Shown here: positions 7,347-15,847 of the stretch, in pieces
Numbering within the stretch: position 1 is the stretch's first letter
How the letters are laid out: each line of letters starts with the position of its first letter
Origin: Planctomycetota bacterium
GTDB taxonomy: Bacteria; Planctomycetota; UBA1135; UBA2386
Assembly (NCBI GenBank): GCA_016235155.1
Contig: JACRLW010000003.1
Location: forward strand, 1-38,873
Direction of reading: 5' to 3'
DNA length: 38,873 nt
The notes under the pieces: generated by a model
What the model was told of the DNA's origin: nothing
Seen by the model: only the letters and a program-made list of their open reading frames with translations
The model's database searches: none
Position numbers and translations under genes: made by a program

Positions 7347-10300
7347 TCGAACGGAAGCACGTCCGGATTCCTCTGTGGGGTTCGTGCACGACGCAGCGCG
7401 CGAACTCTCGCCCGAGGACGAGGCGATGCTCGACTTCGCGCTCGACCATGCCCTGCGTGCACTGGAGCTCGGTTGCGAAGCGACGGTCGACGTACTCTCG
7501 GCGCGCGCGCCGCACCTTCGCGAGCACTTGGCCGCGGTCCTCGAACTCGCGCGCGAAACGGCGCTCGTCCGCGTCCGCCGCGTCCCCGAGGTGCCCGGCT
7601 ACACGATCCACGGCGAAGCCGGTCGAGGCGGGATGGGCGTCGTCTATTCCGCGACCCAGGACGGTCTGGACCGACGCGTCGCGCTCAAGGTGTTGCCGCC
7701 CACGGCTTCGCTCGGCTCGCACGGCCAGGAGCGCTTCCGCAACGAGGCGCGCGCGTTGGCCCGCATCCGCCATCCGAACGTCGTGACGGTCTACGAGGTC
7801 ATCGAGGCGACCGACGTCTGCGCGTATTCGATGGAGTGGGTCGACGGCGCATCGCTCGCGGACGCGCTCGCGGGCGTACTCGCGGATGACGGCCCGACCG
7901 ACGGCGTGATCCCGCGCGATCGTGTGAGCTGGGTGTGTCGCATCGCGATCTCGATCGCACGGGCGCTGGCCGAGGTCCACCGGCATGGCGTGCTGCATCG
8001 CGACGTCAAGCCGTCCAACATCCTGCTCCGCGACGACGGCACGGCGCTGCTGTCCGACTTCGGCCTCGCGCGCAGCGAAGACTCGGCGCTGACGCGCAGC
8101 GGGCAGATGGTCGGCACGTTCGGCTTCGCAGCACCCGAGCAACTCCGCGGCGAACACCAGAAGGTCGGACCGACCGCGGACGTGTTCGGACTCGGCGCGA
8201 CGTTGCACGCCGCGCTCGCCGGGAGCCTGCCCTTCGCGGTCGGTGCGGCGGACCTGCTCGCGGCGATCGAAGCGCGGCGCCGGCCTTCGCTCGCCTTGCG
8301 CGGGCTGCCGCGCGACCTCGACACGATCCTCGGCAAGTGCCTCGAGCCCGAACCGGGCGATCGCTATGCAAGCGCGGCCGTCCTCGCCGACGATCTCGAG
8401 CGCTTCCTCGCCGGCGAACCGATCGCCGCGCGACCGCTCTCGCACGGTCAACGGCTGTGGCGTGCCCTGCGCAAGCGGCGTCGCACGGTCGCCGCGATGG
8501 CGATCGGTGCCTCGCTCTCGGCGGTCCTCGTCGTGGCCGCAGCCGTGGTCCTCTATCGCGCGTGGACCGCGCCGGCGCGCAGCGCGGAGTTCGTTCAACA
8601 GGCGCGGCAGGCCTTGCTCGAACCGGCCTACGCGCATCACCTCGAGTGGGCGCAATCGGGCTGGACGCCGGAGTTCGACGTCTCGGCTCGCTCGCGCGAG
8701 GCCCTGGTCCGCTACGACCAGGCGCTCGCGCTCACGCCGAATGACCTGGGTCTCGCGGCGGAACGCGAGGTCGTGGCACTCGTCGCGTCCCTGCGAACGG
8801 ACCGGCCGATCGCGCCGACGCCGGCGCTGGTGCGCATGGCACCCGTGACCTGCGCGGCGCTGGCGGCGTGGCGTGTCGAGCGGCCGACGCCGGGTTCGGG
8901 GGCCGCGAGCGAGGCGGACCGACGACTTCTCGGCTTCGCCGCGTACCTCGCCGAGCGCATCCCGGATTGTCATGCGGCCTGGAAGGGACTCGACCTCGTG
9001 CCGGAGCACGTCGATCCGCTGGTCGAAGCCGCGAGCGGCCAACTCCTCCTGGTCGAGCGACAACCCGCGCGCGCGTGCCTGCGACTGCTGCGCGCCTTCG
9101 ATGTCTGGCCGAGTGCCGGTTTCCTCGCCGTCGCGACAGCGGACTGTCTCGTGCAACTCGGCGAGCTCGAGGCCGCGCAGCGCTTCCTGGCGCAGGCGCG
9201 CGACCTGGGCCAGCAGGACCCCTACGGAACCCTGGATCGGGTACAGGCGGATCTCTTCGCGGCGCGGGACGAACTCGCTCGAGCGCGCGCGCTCTACGAA
9301 GATCTGCTGCGGGCCGGCAAGTGCGGCGAATCGGCGCGCTGGGGGCTCGCCGCGGTGCTGGTCGAACTCGAGGAGCTGGGGCCGGCCCTGGATCTCTACC
9401 TGCGGCTCTTCGAATCCGGGCCCGAGCCGCGCCGACCCCGCGAGGTCATCCTGGAGATTGCGCCGCGGTGGTGGAGTTCGGCGACGATTCGCCAACGAGT
9501 CGACGAGTTCACTGCTCTGATCGAGGGGGAGTCGGCGCCCCGTCTCGCGCGCATGCGGGCGGTCTCGAGAGGTGTCGGGCCCAAGGATCCCCGGGATACC
9601 CGAACGCCACGCGAGGCGAAGTCCTCTGGAGAGGGTGGGCGCGAAACGCGCCGCTCACCACTCGACCTACCCCTGGACTTCGCCGCCATGGCCTTCGAAC
9701 ACTCGCACACCCTGTCGCAACTTCCCCTTCCGCCTCGTCGCCTGTTGATCGGGGCGTTGGTCTTGCCCGACTCGTCCTGGAGTCGCGGGCTCCGTGTCGC
9801 GGCGCTCGCGCTTGCGGCGGTCTGCGGGACCTTCGCGACCAGCGAAGTCGCGAGCGCGCAAGGCGGGACGACGCTGACCGACGGCGACTTCGGGACCTGG
9901 CAGCACCAGAATCGGACCTGTCCCGGTAGCGGCAACACGTCGAGCATGACGCTCGTGACGAGCGGCGGTAACCCGGGCAATTACATGCGCGTAACGACGA
10001 CGACCTCGAACTGCAACACGAACACGTACGCCGTCCTTTCCAGCTCGCTGTTCGTGTGGAATCCGGCGACCCAAGGCGCGATCGGTTCGGTTCGCTGGAG
10101 CGTGGAGGTTTCATACGCGTCGGGGCCGCTGCAGACGTTGATTCCCCTTGTCTGGCAGAACGGCCTCCCGTTCAGCTACGGGGGCGCGTACTCCGGGAGC
10201 GCGACGCCGTGGACGAGAGTCGAATTCGGCACGCGCGACGCTGCGCTACTCTTTGAATGCAGCGACCGACTCAACAACTGCGCTTCCCTGTATGGCACGC

Positions 10301-10815
10301 TGCACCCCGACTTCTCCGCGAATGGCGCGCCGCTGACGTTCGGTTTCGCGTTGGCGAACTCCTGCTCGGGGACGACCGTTCGCCGCTACGACAACTTCGA
10401 ACTCACCGTGTTTCCCTGCGCCGGTTCCTTCAACTCATACGGCGCAGGCCTCGCCGGCGCCGGCGGCCTCGTCCCCACGCTCAGCGGCCACGGCTGCCCG
10501 ATGCCGTGTCAGCTCGGACTCGGCGTCGACGTCGCGCAGGGCCTTGGCGGTGCGATCGGAGTCCTCGCGCTGGGTGTCGTCACGTCGTCGACTCCGGTAC
10601 TCGGCGGAAGACTGCTCCTCGACCCGGCCATCACGCACGTGCACGTGCTCGGTGGCAGCGCCGGCGCCCCGGGCGCGGGCAGCTACACACTGCCCATCCT
10701 GCTCTGCGACCCGGCCTTCACTGGTCTCTCCCTTCACTTCCAGGCTTTCTATCTCGACGGTGCCGCTGCCCAAGGGTTGTCGATGTCGGCCGGCCTGACG
10801 ATGACGATGGGGTAG
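7336..10815 (+). CDS. Ser/Thr protein kinase with helical-repeat region, joined in frame to an exported-protein sequence (1159 aa)
   Basis: The kinase domain starts near residue 86: glycine loop GRGGMGVVYSA, Lys118 in ALKV, HRDVKPSN (Asp223), DFG (241) and APEQL. A membrane helix follows at about 388-408, then a TPR-like helical region to about 740 (for example SREALVRYDQALALTPND). The frame then runs without a stop through an Arg/Pro-rich linker into a second signal-peptide-like helix (about 812-835) and a beta-rich exported domain ending at 10815. The GTG at 7336 overlaps the sigma-factor gene by 11 bases; GTGs at 7375 and 7384 are alternatives and none has a convincing ribosome site. Kinase and helical region are certain. 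Whether one polypeptide really includes the last 375 residues is doubtful: the second helix would put the C-terminal domain back in the cytoplasm. A lost stop codon or a sequence error is possible. Confidence 0.8.
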   Translation: MAISRTEARPDSSVGFVHDAARELSPEDEAMLDFALDHALRALELGCEATVDVLSARAPHLREHLAAVLELARETALVRVRRVPEVPGYTIHGEAGRGGMGVVYSATQDGLDRRVALKVLPPTASLGSHGQERFRNEARALARIRHPNVVTVYEVIEATDVCAYSMEWVDGASLADALAGVLADDGPTDGVIPRDRVSWVCRIAISIARALAEVHRHGVLHRDVKPSNILLRDDGTALLSDFGLARSEDSALTRSGQMVGTFGFAAPEQLRGEHQKVGPTADVFGLGATLHAALAGSLPFAVGAADLLAAIEARRRPSLALRGLPRDLDTILGKCLEPEPGDRYASAAVLADDLERFLAGEPIAARPLSHGQRLWRALRKRRRTVAAMAIGASLSAVLVVAAAVVLYRAWTAPARSAEFVQQARQALLEPAYAHHLEWAQSGWTPEFDVSARSREALVRYDQALALTPNDLGLAAEREVVALVASLRTDRPIAPTPALVRMAPVTCAALAAWRVERPTPGSGAASEADRRLLGFAAYLAERIPDCHAAWKGLDLVPEHVDPLVEAASGQLLLVERQPARACLRLLRAFDVWPSAGFLAVATADCLVQLGELEAAQRFLAQARDLGQQDPYGTLDRVQADLFAARDELARARALYEDLLRAGKCGESARWGLAAVLVELEELGPALDLYLRLFESGPEPRRPREVILEIAPRWWSSATIRQRVDEFTALIEGESAPRLARMRAVSRGVGPKDPRDTRTPREAKSSGEGGRETRRSPLDLPLDFAAMAFEHSHTLSQLPLPPRRLLIGALVLPDSSWSRGLRVAALALAAVCGTFATSEVASAQGGTTLTDGDFGTWQHQNRTCPGSGNTSSMTLVTSGGNPGNYMRVTTTTSNCNTNTYAVLSSSLFVWNPATQGAIGSVRWSVEVSYASGPLQTLIPLVWQNGLPFSYGGAYSGSATPWTRVEFGTRDAALLFECSDRLNNCASLYGTLHPDFSANGAPLTFGFALANSCSGTTVRRYDNFELTVFPCAGSFNSYGAGLAGAGGLVPTLSGHGCPMPCQLGLGVDVAQGLGGAIGVLALGVVTSSTPVLGGRLLLDPAITHVHVLGGSAGAPGAGSYTLPILLCDPAFTGLSLHFQAFYLDGAAAQGLSMSAGLTMTMG
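9688..10815 (+). CDS. Candidate separate exported protein inside the kinase frame (375 aa from an internal ATG)
   Basis: Read from the in-frame ATG at 9688, this segment looks like a complete exported protein. It has a basic N-region, the hydrophobic stretch LRVAALALAAVCGTFATS, and a cleavage site VASA-QGG like those of its neighbours. The mature part starts TLTDGDFGTWQ and forms a beta-rich domain of about 200 residues with several cysteines, ending YDNFELTVF, reminiscent of jelly-roll or laminin-G-like folds but not assignable by eye. From 10438 (YGAGLAGAGG) it carries the recurrent C-terminal module, ending LTMTMG. The preceding 110 bases read as a low-complexity linker, as translated spacer DNA would. 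It is listed because the biology may be two proteins although the DNA shows one open frame. Confidence 0.5.
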   Translation: MAFEHSHTLSQLPLPPRRLLIGALVLPDSSWSRGLRVAALALAAVCGTFATSEVASAQGGTTLTDGDFGTWQHQNRTCPGSGNTSSMTLVTSGGNPGNYMRVTTTTSNCNTNTYAVLSSSLFVWNPATQGAIGSVRWSVEVSYASGPLQTLIPLVWQNGLPFSYGGAYSGSATPWTRVEFGTRDAALLFECSDRLNNCASLYGTLHPDFSANGAPLTFGFALANSCSGTTVRRYDNFELTVFPCAGSFNSYGAGLAGAGGLVPTLSGHGCPMPCQLGLGVDVAQGLGGAIGVLALGVVTSSTPVLGGRLLLDPAITHVHVLGGSAGAPGAGSYTLPILLCDPAFTGLSLHFQAFYLDGAAAQGLSMSAGLTMTMG

Positions 10816-10865
10816 TTCCGGGGCGCGGCGCGACGACCTGGAGAGCCAAAGCGTCCCGGTGAGGA

Positions 10866-13349
10866 TCAGCGGCCGAGCGTGATTGCGAGCCCGGGCGTGA
10901 ACGAGATGCCGTGCGACGCTCCGGCGTCGATCTCGACGACTTGCCACCAGACCTGCACGCCGCAGAGTTCGGGCCGGCACGGCCACACGCCCGGATACGG
11001 GACCGCAGTGCCCGCCGGTAGGACGAAGGTGAAGCTCACGAACGGTGCGACCAGCAGCGTGCCGCCGAAAGCGGTCGGCACGCTCGTCGGAGTGCCGATG
11101 AGGAAAGCAGCGGCCGTCGGCGCACCGAGCGAGTTGTCGACCAGGAGGTTTGCACTGGCGCCGAGCCGCGGAGCGGCGTCCATAGTGAGGTGGGGCACGC
11201 CGAGCGTCCCCGGCCAGCCTGCGCCGTAGGTGAGCAGCGCGGCGTTGGTCGCGCACAGCGCGACGTCGTGGCGGTTGTTGAGCTCGTTGGCCTCGCGCAC
11301 GATGCCGAGGCCGGTGCCGAGATCGTCGGCGACGCCGGTGATCGGGCCCGTGAGTGCGCCGGGGTTCGCGATCGTGAACGGAAGGTCGACGAAGTCGCCG
11401 GGTTGCAGCACCTGACCCACGGGCAGCGTGCCGAGCAGCACGCCGCCCTGACCCGGTACGCCGTCGTAGAGCGACACCGGCATCGTCGCGGGCGCGAAGA
11501 TGCCGCCGCCGTTGCCGATGCGGACCGTCGCGACGTTGCTGCTCAGGCAGGGCGGGACGATGTCGCACGCCGTCGGGTCGGCGGCGATCGTCGGGGGACA
11601 GCAAGTCAGCACGTTCTGCCGGTAGCTGTTGAAGGGCAGACCGTTCGGACCAACCGTGAGCCAGTTCTCGCGCTCGTTCAGCGGGATCGTCCCGTCGTCG
11701 TCGACGTTCGTGATGTGGTAGCAGAACTGGTTCCAGATCGCGCGGGTCGGCACCCAGCTCTGCGCGCCGTAGACGAACACGCCGCGCTGCGGGCCGAAGC
11801 CGCAGTTGTTGTTCGCGTGCGCGAGGATCTCGGCGCTGCCGTCGCCGTCGACATCGGCGACGGAGATGTACTCATTCCACGTGCACGAGCTCATCGGCAC
11901 GCTCCACAGGACCGCACCGTCGGTGCCGCGGAACACGCGCAGCGTGGTCTCGTCGCGGTAGACGACCTCGGCGACGCCGTCACCCTCGAAGTCGAACACC
12001 GACGAACCGGTCATGTTCGACGAGCCGTCCTGCACCACCGCAGCCCAGAGGATGGCGCCGTTGCCGTCGAACACGACGTAGCGCGAGGCCCCGGCGACGC
12101 CGATCTCCGGTTGGCCGTCACCGTCGAAGTCCGCGATCGTGGGGTTGCCGCCGCGGCCGCCGCCGGGCAAGGCGACCGGTCCCCACTTCAGCGAGTAGTC
12201 GTGATCGAAGAGGCGGACGCTTCCGGAGCTGACCAGTGCGATCTCCGCCTGCGGGTCGCCGTCGAAGTTCGCAACCGCGGGGAAGCCGTCGCCTGCGGGG
12301 TTGTTCCAGCGGATCGTGCCGGAGTTCGAATAGATCGTGCCGCCCGCGACGACCTCCGGCGCGCCGTCGACGTCGACATCGGCGACGATCGAACTGCAGG
12401 CCCAGGCGTTTCGCGCTGACGATCCGGTGCCCGTCCACAGCAAGTTGCCATTCGCGTCGAGCACCTGGCGACCGACGACAATCTCTGGCAGGCCAGCGCC
12501 ATCGAGGTTCGCGATCGCGGCGGAGCCCCAGTCCGGACTCTGGATGACCGCGCTTTGCCACTTCTGAGTGCCGTCGTGTTCGAAGCAGACGAGACGGTTG
12601 CCGGCGCTGACCAACGCGACGATCTCGAGTTGGGCGTCGCCGTCGAGATTGCCGATCGCGGGCGAGAACGACGACGCGATCGTGGGCGCGGTCACCGTGG
12701 TCCGCAGGGTCCCGGTGCGGCCGTCCAGGATGCGCAGGTAGCCGAGGGTCAACGCTTCGCCGCCAGTGCTCGCAGTCGAGCCGAAGACGATTTCCGGGTA
12801 GCCGTCGCGATCGAGGTCGCCGACCGCCGGCGTGCAGTTCACGTTCAGCGCCGTCGGCTGCACGGTCGCTGCCGTCCACGACCACTCGAGCACCGGCTGT
12901 AACCGCCCGGGTTGGGTCTGCACGATGCTCTGGCGACCGGTGTCCCAGAGGTTGTTGGACTCGTCGGTCTCGAGGACCGTGTTTGCCGGATCGACAGCGG
13001 CCCAGAGCAGATCGTCGCGGAAGCGCACGCTGGTCTGCGCGACGGCGATCGTCACCTGGGTGTTCGTGCTGCCGGCGAGCGGCGCGACGACGGCCGAGCC
13101 GAACTCGCGGTCGACGCCGCTGGTGAACTGACCGTCGCGGTTCGTATCCTCGAACAGCGTGATCCCGAAGGGCACGAGCGTGCCGCTTGCACCGACGTTG
13201 CGCACGCTCACGTCGACGCTCCCCTGCACGCGCAGGAGCTGCCAATCGCCGGAGCGATTGGCGCGGTCGATGTTCCGTGCGATCAGGTCGGGTCCCTGCG
13301 CGAACACGGGCGACGCGAGGAGGAGGGCGACGGCGAGGTGTTGGTTCAT
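10866..13349 (-). CDS. Exported FG-GAP/VCBS-type propeller protein with CARDB-like domains (827 aa)
   Basis: A short signal peptide (LAVALLLASPVFAQ, cleavage at FA-QG) precedes a CARDB-like adhesion domain (about 20-130) with the calcium-loop-like EDTNRDGQF. At least eight FG-GAP-like units then follow, among them VGDLDRDGYPEIVFG, IGNLDGDAQLEIVA, IANLDGAGLPEIVVG, VADVDVDGAPEVVAG, IADFDGDGQPEIGVAG and VADVDGDGSAEILA. Their Asp-rich loops bind calcium in integrin-type propellers. A cysteine-containing segment (TCCPPTIAADPTACDIVPPC) leads into a second CARDB-like domain, and the recurrent C-terminal module begins at YGAGWPG (11228 downwards) and ends GLAITLGR. The architecture suggests a surface adhesion or scaffold protein. 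The start ATG lacks a visible ribosome site but sits directly before the signal peptide. It is 67 bases downstream of ispG on the same strand and convergent with the kinase-linked ORF. Confidence 0.9.
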   Translation of the reverse strand: MNQHLAVALLLASPVFAQGPDLIARNIDRANRSGDWQLLRVQGSVDVSVRNVGASGTLVPFGITLFEDTNRDGQFTSGVDREFGSAVVAPLAGSTNTQVTIAVAQTSVRFRDDLLWAAVDPANTVLETDESNNLWDTGRQSIVQTQPGRLQPVLEWSWTAATVQPTALNVNCTPAVGDLDRDGYPEIVFGSTASTGGEALTLGYLRILDGRTGTLRTTVTAPTIASSFSPAIGNLDGDAQLEIVALVSAGNRLVCFEHDGTQKWQSAVIQSPDWGSAAIANLDGAGLPEIVVGRQVLDANGNLLWTGTGSSARNAWACSSIVADVDVDGAPEVVAGGTIYSNSGTIRWNNPAGDGFPAVANFDGDPQAEIALVSSGSVRLFDHDYSLKWGPVALPGGGRGGNPTIADFDGDGQPEIGVAGASRYVVFDGNGAILWAAVVQDGSSNMTGSSVFDFEGDGVAEVVYRDETTLRVFRGTDGAVLWSVPMSSCTWNEYISVADVDGDGSAEILAHANNNCGFGPQRGVFVYGAQSWVPTRAIWNQFCYHITNVDDDGTIPLNERENWLTVGPNGLPFNSYRQNVLTCCPPTIAADPTACDIVPPCLSSNVATVRIGNGGGIFAPATMPVSLYDGVPGQGGVLLGTLPVGQVLQPGDFVDLPFTIANPGALTGPITGVADDLGTGLGIVREANELNNRHDVALCATNAALLTYGAGWPGTLGVPHLTMDAAPRLGASANLLVDNSLGAPTAAAFLIGTPTSVPTAFGGTLLVAPFVSFTFVLPAGTAVPYPGVWPCRPELCGVQVWWQVVEIDAGASHGISFTPGLAITLGR

Positions 13350-13416
13350 GGCGCGGATCCGGAAGAGCGGCGGCGGATGATAGTCGCGACCGGCCAGCGC
13401 CCGGACGGGCGGGCCC

Positions 13417-14625
13417 TCACATCCGCGCGACGTACTCCTCGACAATGCGCTGGAACTCGCGGGCCAGGCTCGGGCCCTCGAGCGTCGCGACCTTGACACC
13501 GTCGACGTAGACCGGCGCGCGCGGCGCTTCGCCCGTCCCCGGCAGGGAGATGCCGACGTGGGCCGCCTTGCTCTCGCCGGGGCCATTGACGACGCAGCCC
13601 ATCACGGCGACTTGCAGTTCCGCGGCGCGGGGCTTGATTGCCTTCCACACCGGCATGCGCTCGTGCAGGAAGCGCTCGATGCTCTGCGCGAGCTCCTGGA
13701 ACAGGGTGCTCGTCGTGCGACCGCAGCCGGGGCACGCGGTCACCTGAGGCAGGAAGGGGCGGATCTCGAGCGACTGGAGGATCTGCTGTGCGACGCGCAC
13801 CTCTTCCGTGCGGGGTTCGCCGGGGCGCGGCGTGAGCGACACGCGGATCGTGTCGCCGATACCCTCCTGCAACAGCACGGCGAGGCCGGCGGCGGACGCG
13901 ACGACGCCCTTGTTCCCCATACCCGCCTCGGTGAGACCGAGATGCAAGGCGTGGCGCGTGCGCGACGCGAGCAGGCGGTAGACCGCGACCAGGTGCTGGA
14001 CCTTGCTGATCTTGCACGAGATCACGATGGCGTCCTCGGGCAGGCCGAGTTCGACGGCCGCGCGCGCGCTGTCGCACGCGCTCTGGACCATCGCTTCGAG
14101 CAGGACCTCGTCGGCGGTGCGCGGCGAGCCGGCGCGCGCGTTGTCGTCCATCAGGCGCGCGAGGAGTTCCTGGTCCAGCGAACCAGCATTGACTCCGATG
14201 CGCACCGGCCTTCCGTGCTCCTTCGCGACCTCGATCATCGTCGCGAAGTTCTTGTCGTGGCTGGCGCCCTTGCCGACGTTGCCCGGATTGATGCGGTACT
14301 TGTCGAGTGCTTCGGCGCAGGCCGGGAACTCGCGCAGCAGCAGATGGCCGTTGTAGTGGAAGTCGCCGATCAACGGCACGTCGTGGCCGAGGTCGGACAA
14401 GCGCGTGCGGATCTCGGGGACGGCGGCCGCCGCCTCGCGCGTGTTCACAGTGATCCGCACCAGTTCGCTGCCGGCGAGGAACAACTCGGCGACTTGCGCC
14501 GACGTCGACGCTGCGTCGGCCGTGTCGGTGTTGGTCATCGACTGGACGGCGACCGGCGCCCCGCCGCCGACGACGACGTCGCGGATCCTGACGGGGATGG
14601 TGGAGCGGCGCTGCGGTGCGTGCAT
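13417..14625 (-). CDS. ispG: 4-hydroxy-3-methylbut-2-enyl-diphosphate synthase (IspG/GcpE), 402 aa
   Basis: IspG converts 2-C-methylerythritol 2,4-cyclodiphosphate to HMBPP, the penultimate step of the non-mevalonate isoprenoid pathway, in the cytoplasm with a [4Fe-4S] cluster. The N-terminal barrel shows [22 protein letters not shown] and [11 protein letters not shown]. The C-terminal cluster domain holds the three cysteine ligands in ACPGCGR (Cys298, Cys301) and [10 protein letters not shown] (Cys344), with the conserved glutamate at 351. The length fits the short bacterial form without the extra domain. The ATG at 14625 ([17 protein letters not shown]) was chosen because the conserved region follows directly. 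The start lies only 10 bases from the probable start of the divergent transporter, so promoters must overlap coding sequence. No other isoprenoid gene is in the window. Confidence 0.97.
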   Translation of the reverse strand: MHAPQRRSTIPVRIRDVVVGGGAPVAVQSMTNTDTADAASTSAQVAELFLAGSELVRITVNTREAAAAVPEIRTRLSDLGHDVPLIGDFHYNGHLLLREFPACAEALDKYRINPGNVGKGASHDKNFATMIEVAKEHGRPVRIGVNAGSLDQELLARLMDDNARAGSPRTADEVLLEAMVQSACDSARAAVELGLPEDAIVISCKISKVQHLVAVYRLLASRTRHALHLGLTEAGMGNKGVVASAAGLAVLLQEGIGDTIRVSLTPRPGEPRTEEVRVAQQILQSLEIRPFLPQVTACPGCGRTTSTLFQELAQSIERFLHERMPVWKAIKPRAAELQVAVMGCVVNGPGESKAAHVGISLPGTGEAPRAPVYVDGVKVATLEGPSLAREFQRIVEEYVARM

Positions 14626-14635
14626 CGGGCGGAGG

Positions 14636-15847
14636 ATGTTAGCGACTGCCCGGATCGACGCGGCTACCGTCCGCGCCGCTGTGCTCACACCCCGCCGCGT
14701 GCTGCTGTTCTGCTGGCTCGGCTGGGCCTTCGACTTCTACGACCTCGTGCTGTTCGCCTTCGTGAAGGAAGGCGTGCGCGCCGAACTCGGCCTCAGCACG
14801 GCGCAACTCGCGTGGGTCGACGGCGTGACCTTCGCGGCGGCGGCGCTCGGCGGACTGGCCTGCGGGCGCGTTGCGGATCGCTGGGGCCGGCGGCGCGCGC
14901 TGAACGCGAGCATCCTCTTGTTCTCGCTCGGTGCCTTGCTGACGGGGATCGCGGACGGCTTCGAATCGCTTTGCGTCGCGCGCGCCGTCACCGGGCTCGG
15001 GGTCGGCGGCGAATGGGGGGTCGGCCATGCCGCGGTGGCGGAGGCCTATCCGGCGGAGCGACGCAACCGCGCGGCCGCGATCCTGCAGGCGGCGACCCCG
15101 GTCGGACTCGCGCTCGCCGCGGTCGTCGGCTGCTTCGTCGCGCCGCGCATCGGTTGGCGCGACACCTTCGTCGCGTCGTCGGGGACGGCGCTCCTGGTCG
15201 TCGCCGCGCGCTGGCTCATGCCGCGCGACCTCGCGACGGCGGAGCGCGCGCCGGCGCCGCTGCGCGCGCTCGTCGATCCCGCGCATCGCGCGAGCACGGT
15301 CGTGCTGTTCGCATTGCTCGTGCTGCACATGACCGGCTTCTGGTGCTGCTATGCCTGGCTGCCGAGCCTTTTGCTGCGCGAGGGCGGCCACAGCCTGGCT
15401 TTCGTCGGCGGCTTCCACGTCGCGCTCGCCTCGGTGCACGTCGTCGCCGATCTCGCCTTCGGGCCGCTCGCCGATCGCTTCGGACGGACGCGCACGTTCG
15501 TCGCGCTCGCGCTGCTGAGTGCCGTCGGCCTGCTCGTCGTCGCGCTCGCGTTCGCACGCCTGCGCGACGACGTCGTGCTCTGCGGCATCGCACTCGCCGC
15601 CGTCGGCCTCGGTTCGGGAACCTGGTCCGCCTTCGGCCCCTGGTTCGCCGAGCGCTACGAACCGGCGTTGAGGGCGACGGCGGCGTCGCTGCTCTACAAC
15701 CTCGCGCGCATGAGCCAACTCGTCGCGCAGCCCTTGCTTGCGTTGGCGTTCACCGCGACCGGCACGCTCGCGGTGTCGCTCTGGGTGGGCGTCGCGTGCG
15801 CGCTGGGGTCGGCGGCGCTGGCGCCGCGGCGTCAGTGGACCGAGTAG
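14636..15847 (+). CDS. Major facilitator superfamily transporter (403 aa)
   Basis: A twelve-helix MFS permease is indicated by repeated hydrophobic segments. The loop motif between helices 2 and 3 occurs in both halves ([12 protein letters not shown] near 80 and [13 protein letters not shown] near 280). [17 protein letters not shown] in helix 4 resembles metabolite:proton symporters of the aromatic-acid or sugar type, but substrate cannot be read from sequence. The start is uncertain. The ATG at 14636 leaves 10 bases to the divergent ispG start; the GTG at 14681 would begin just before the first membrane helix ([19 protein letters not shown]) and leave 55 bases. The 3' end overlaps the convergent exported-protein gene by 16 bases. 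Confidence 0.9.
   Translation: MLATARIDAATVRAAVLTPRRVLLFCWLGWAFDFYDLVLFAFVKEGVRAELGLSTAQLAWVDGVTFAAAALGGLACGRVADRWGRRRALNASILLFSLGALLTGIADGFESLCVARAVTGLGVGGEWGVGHAAVAEAYPAERRNRAAAILQAATPVGLALAAVVGCFVAPRIGWRDTFVASSGTALLVVAARWLMPRDLATAERAPAPLRALVDPAHRASTVVLFALLVLHMTGFWCCYAWLPSLLLREGGHSLAFVGGFHVALASVHVVADLAFGPLADRFGRTRTFVALALLSAVGLLVVALAFARLRDDVVLCGIALAAVGLGSGTWSAFGPWFAERYEPALRATAASLLYNLARMSQLVAQPLLALAFTATGTLAVSLWVGVACALGSAALAPRRQWTE

Noticed and set aside
6394-9495. Minus-strand open frame of 1033 codons opposite the second sigma factor and kinase
   Set aside because: The translation is low-complexity Arg-rich, while the plus strand encodes clear sigma and kinase motifs.
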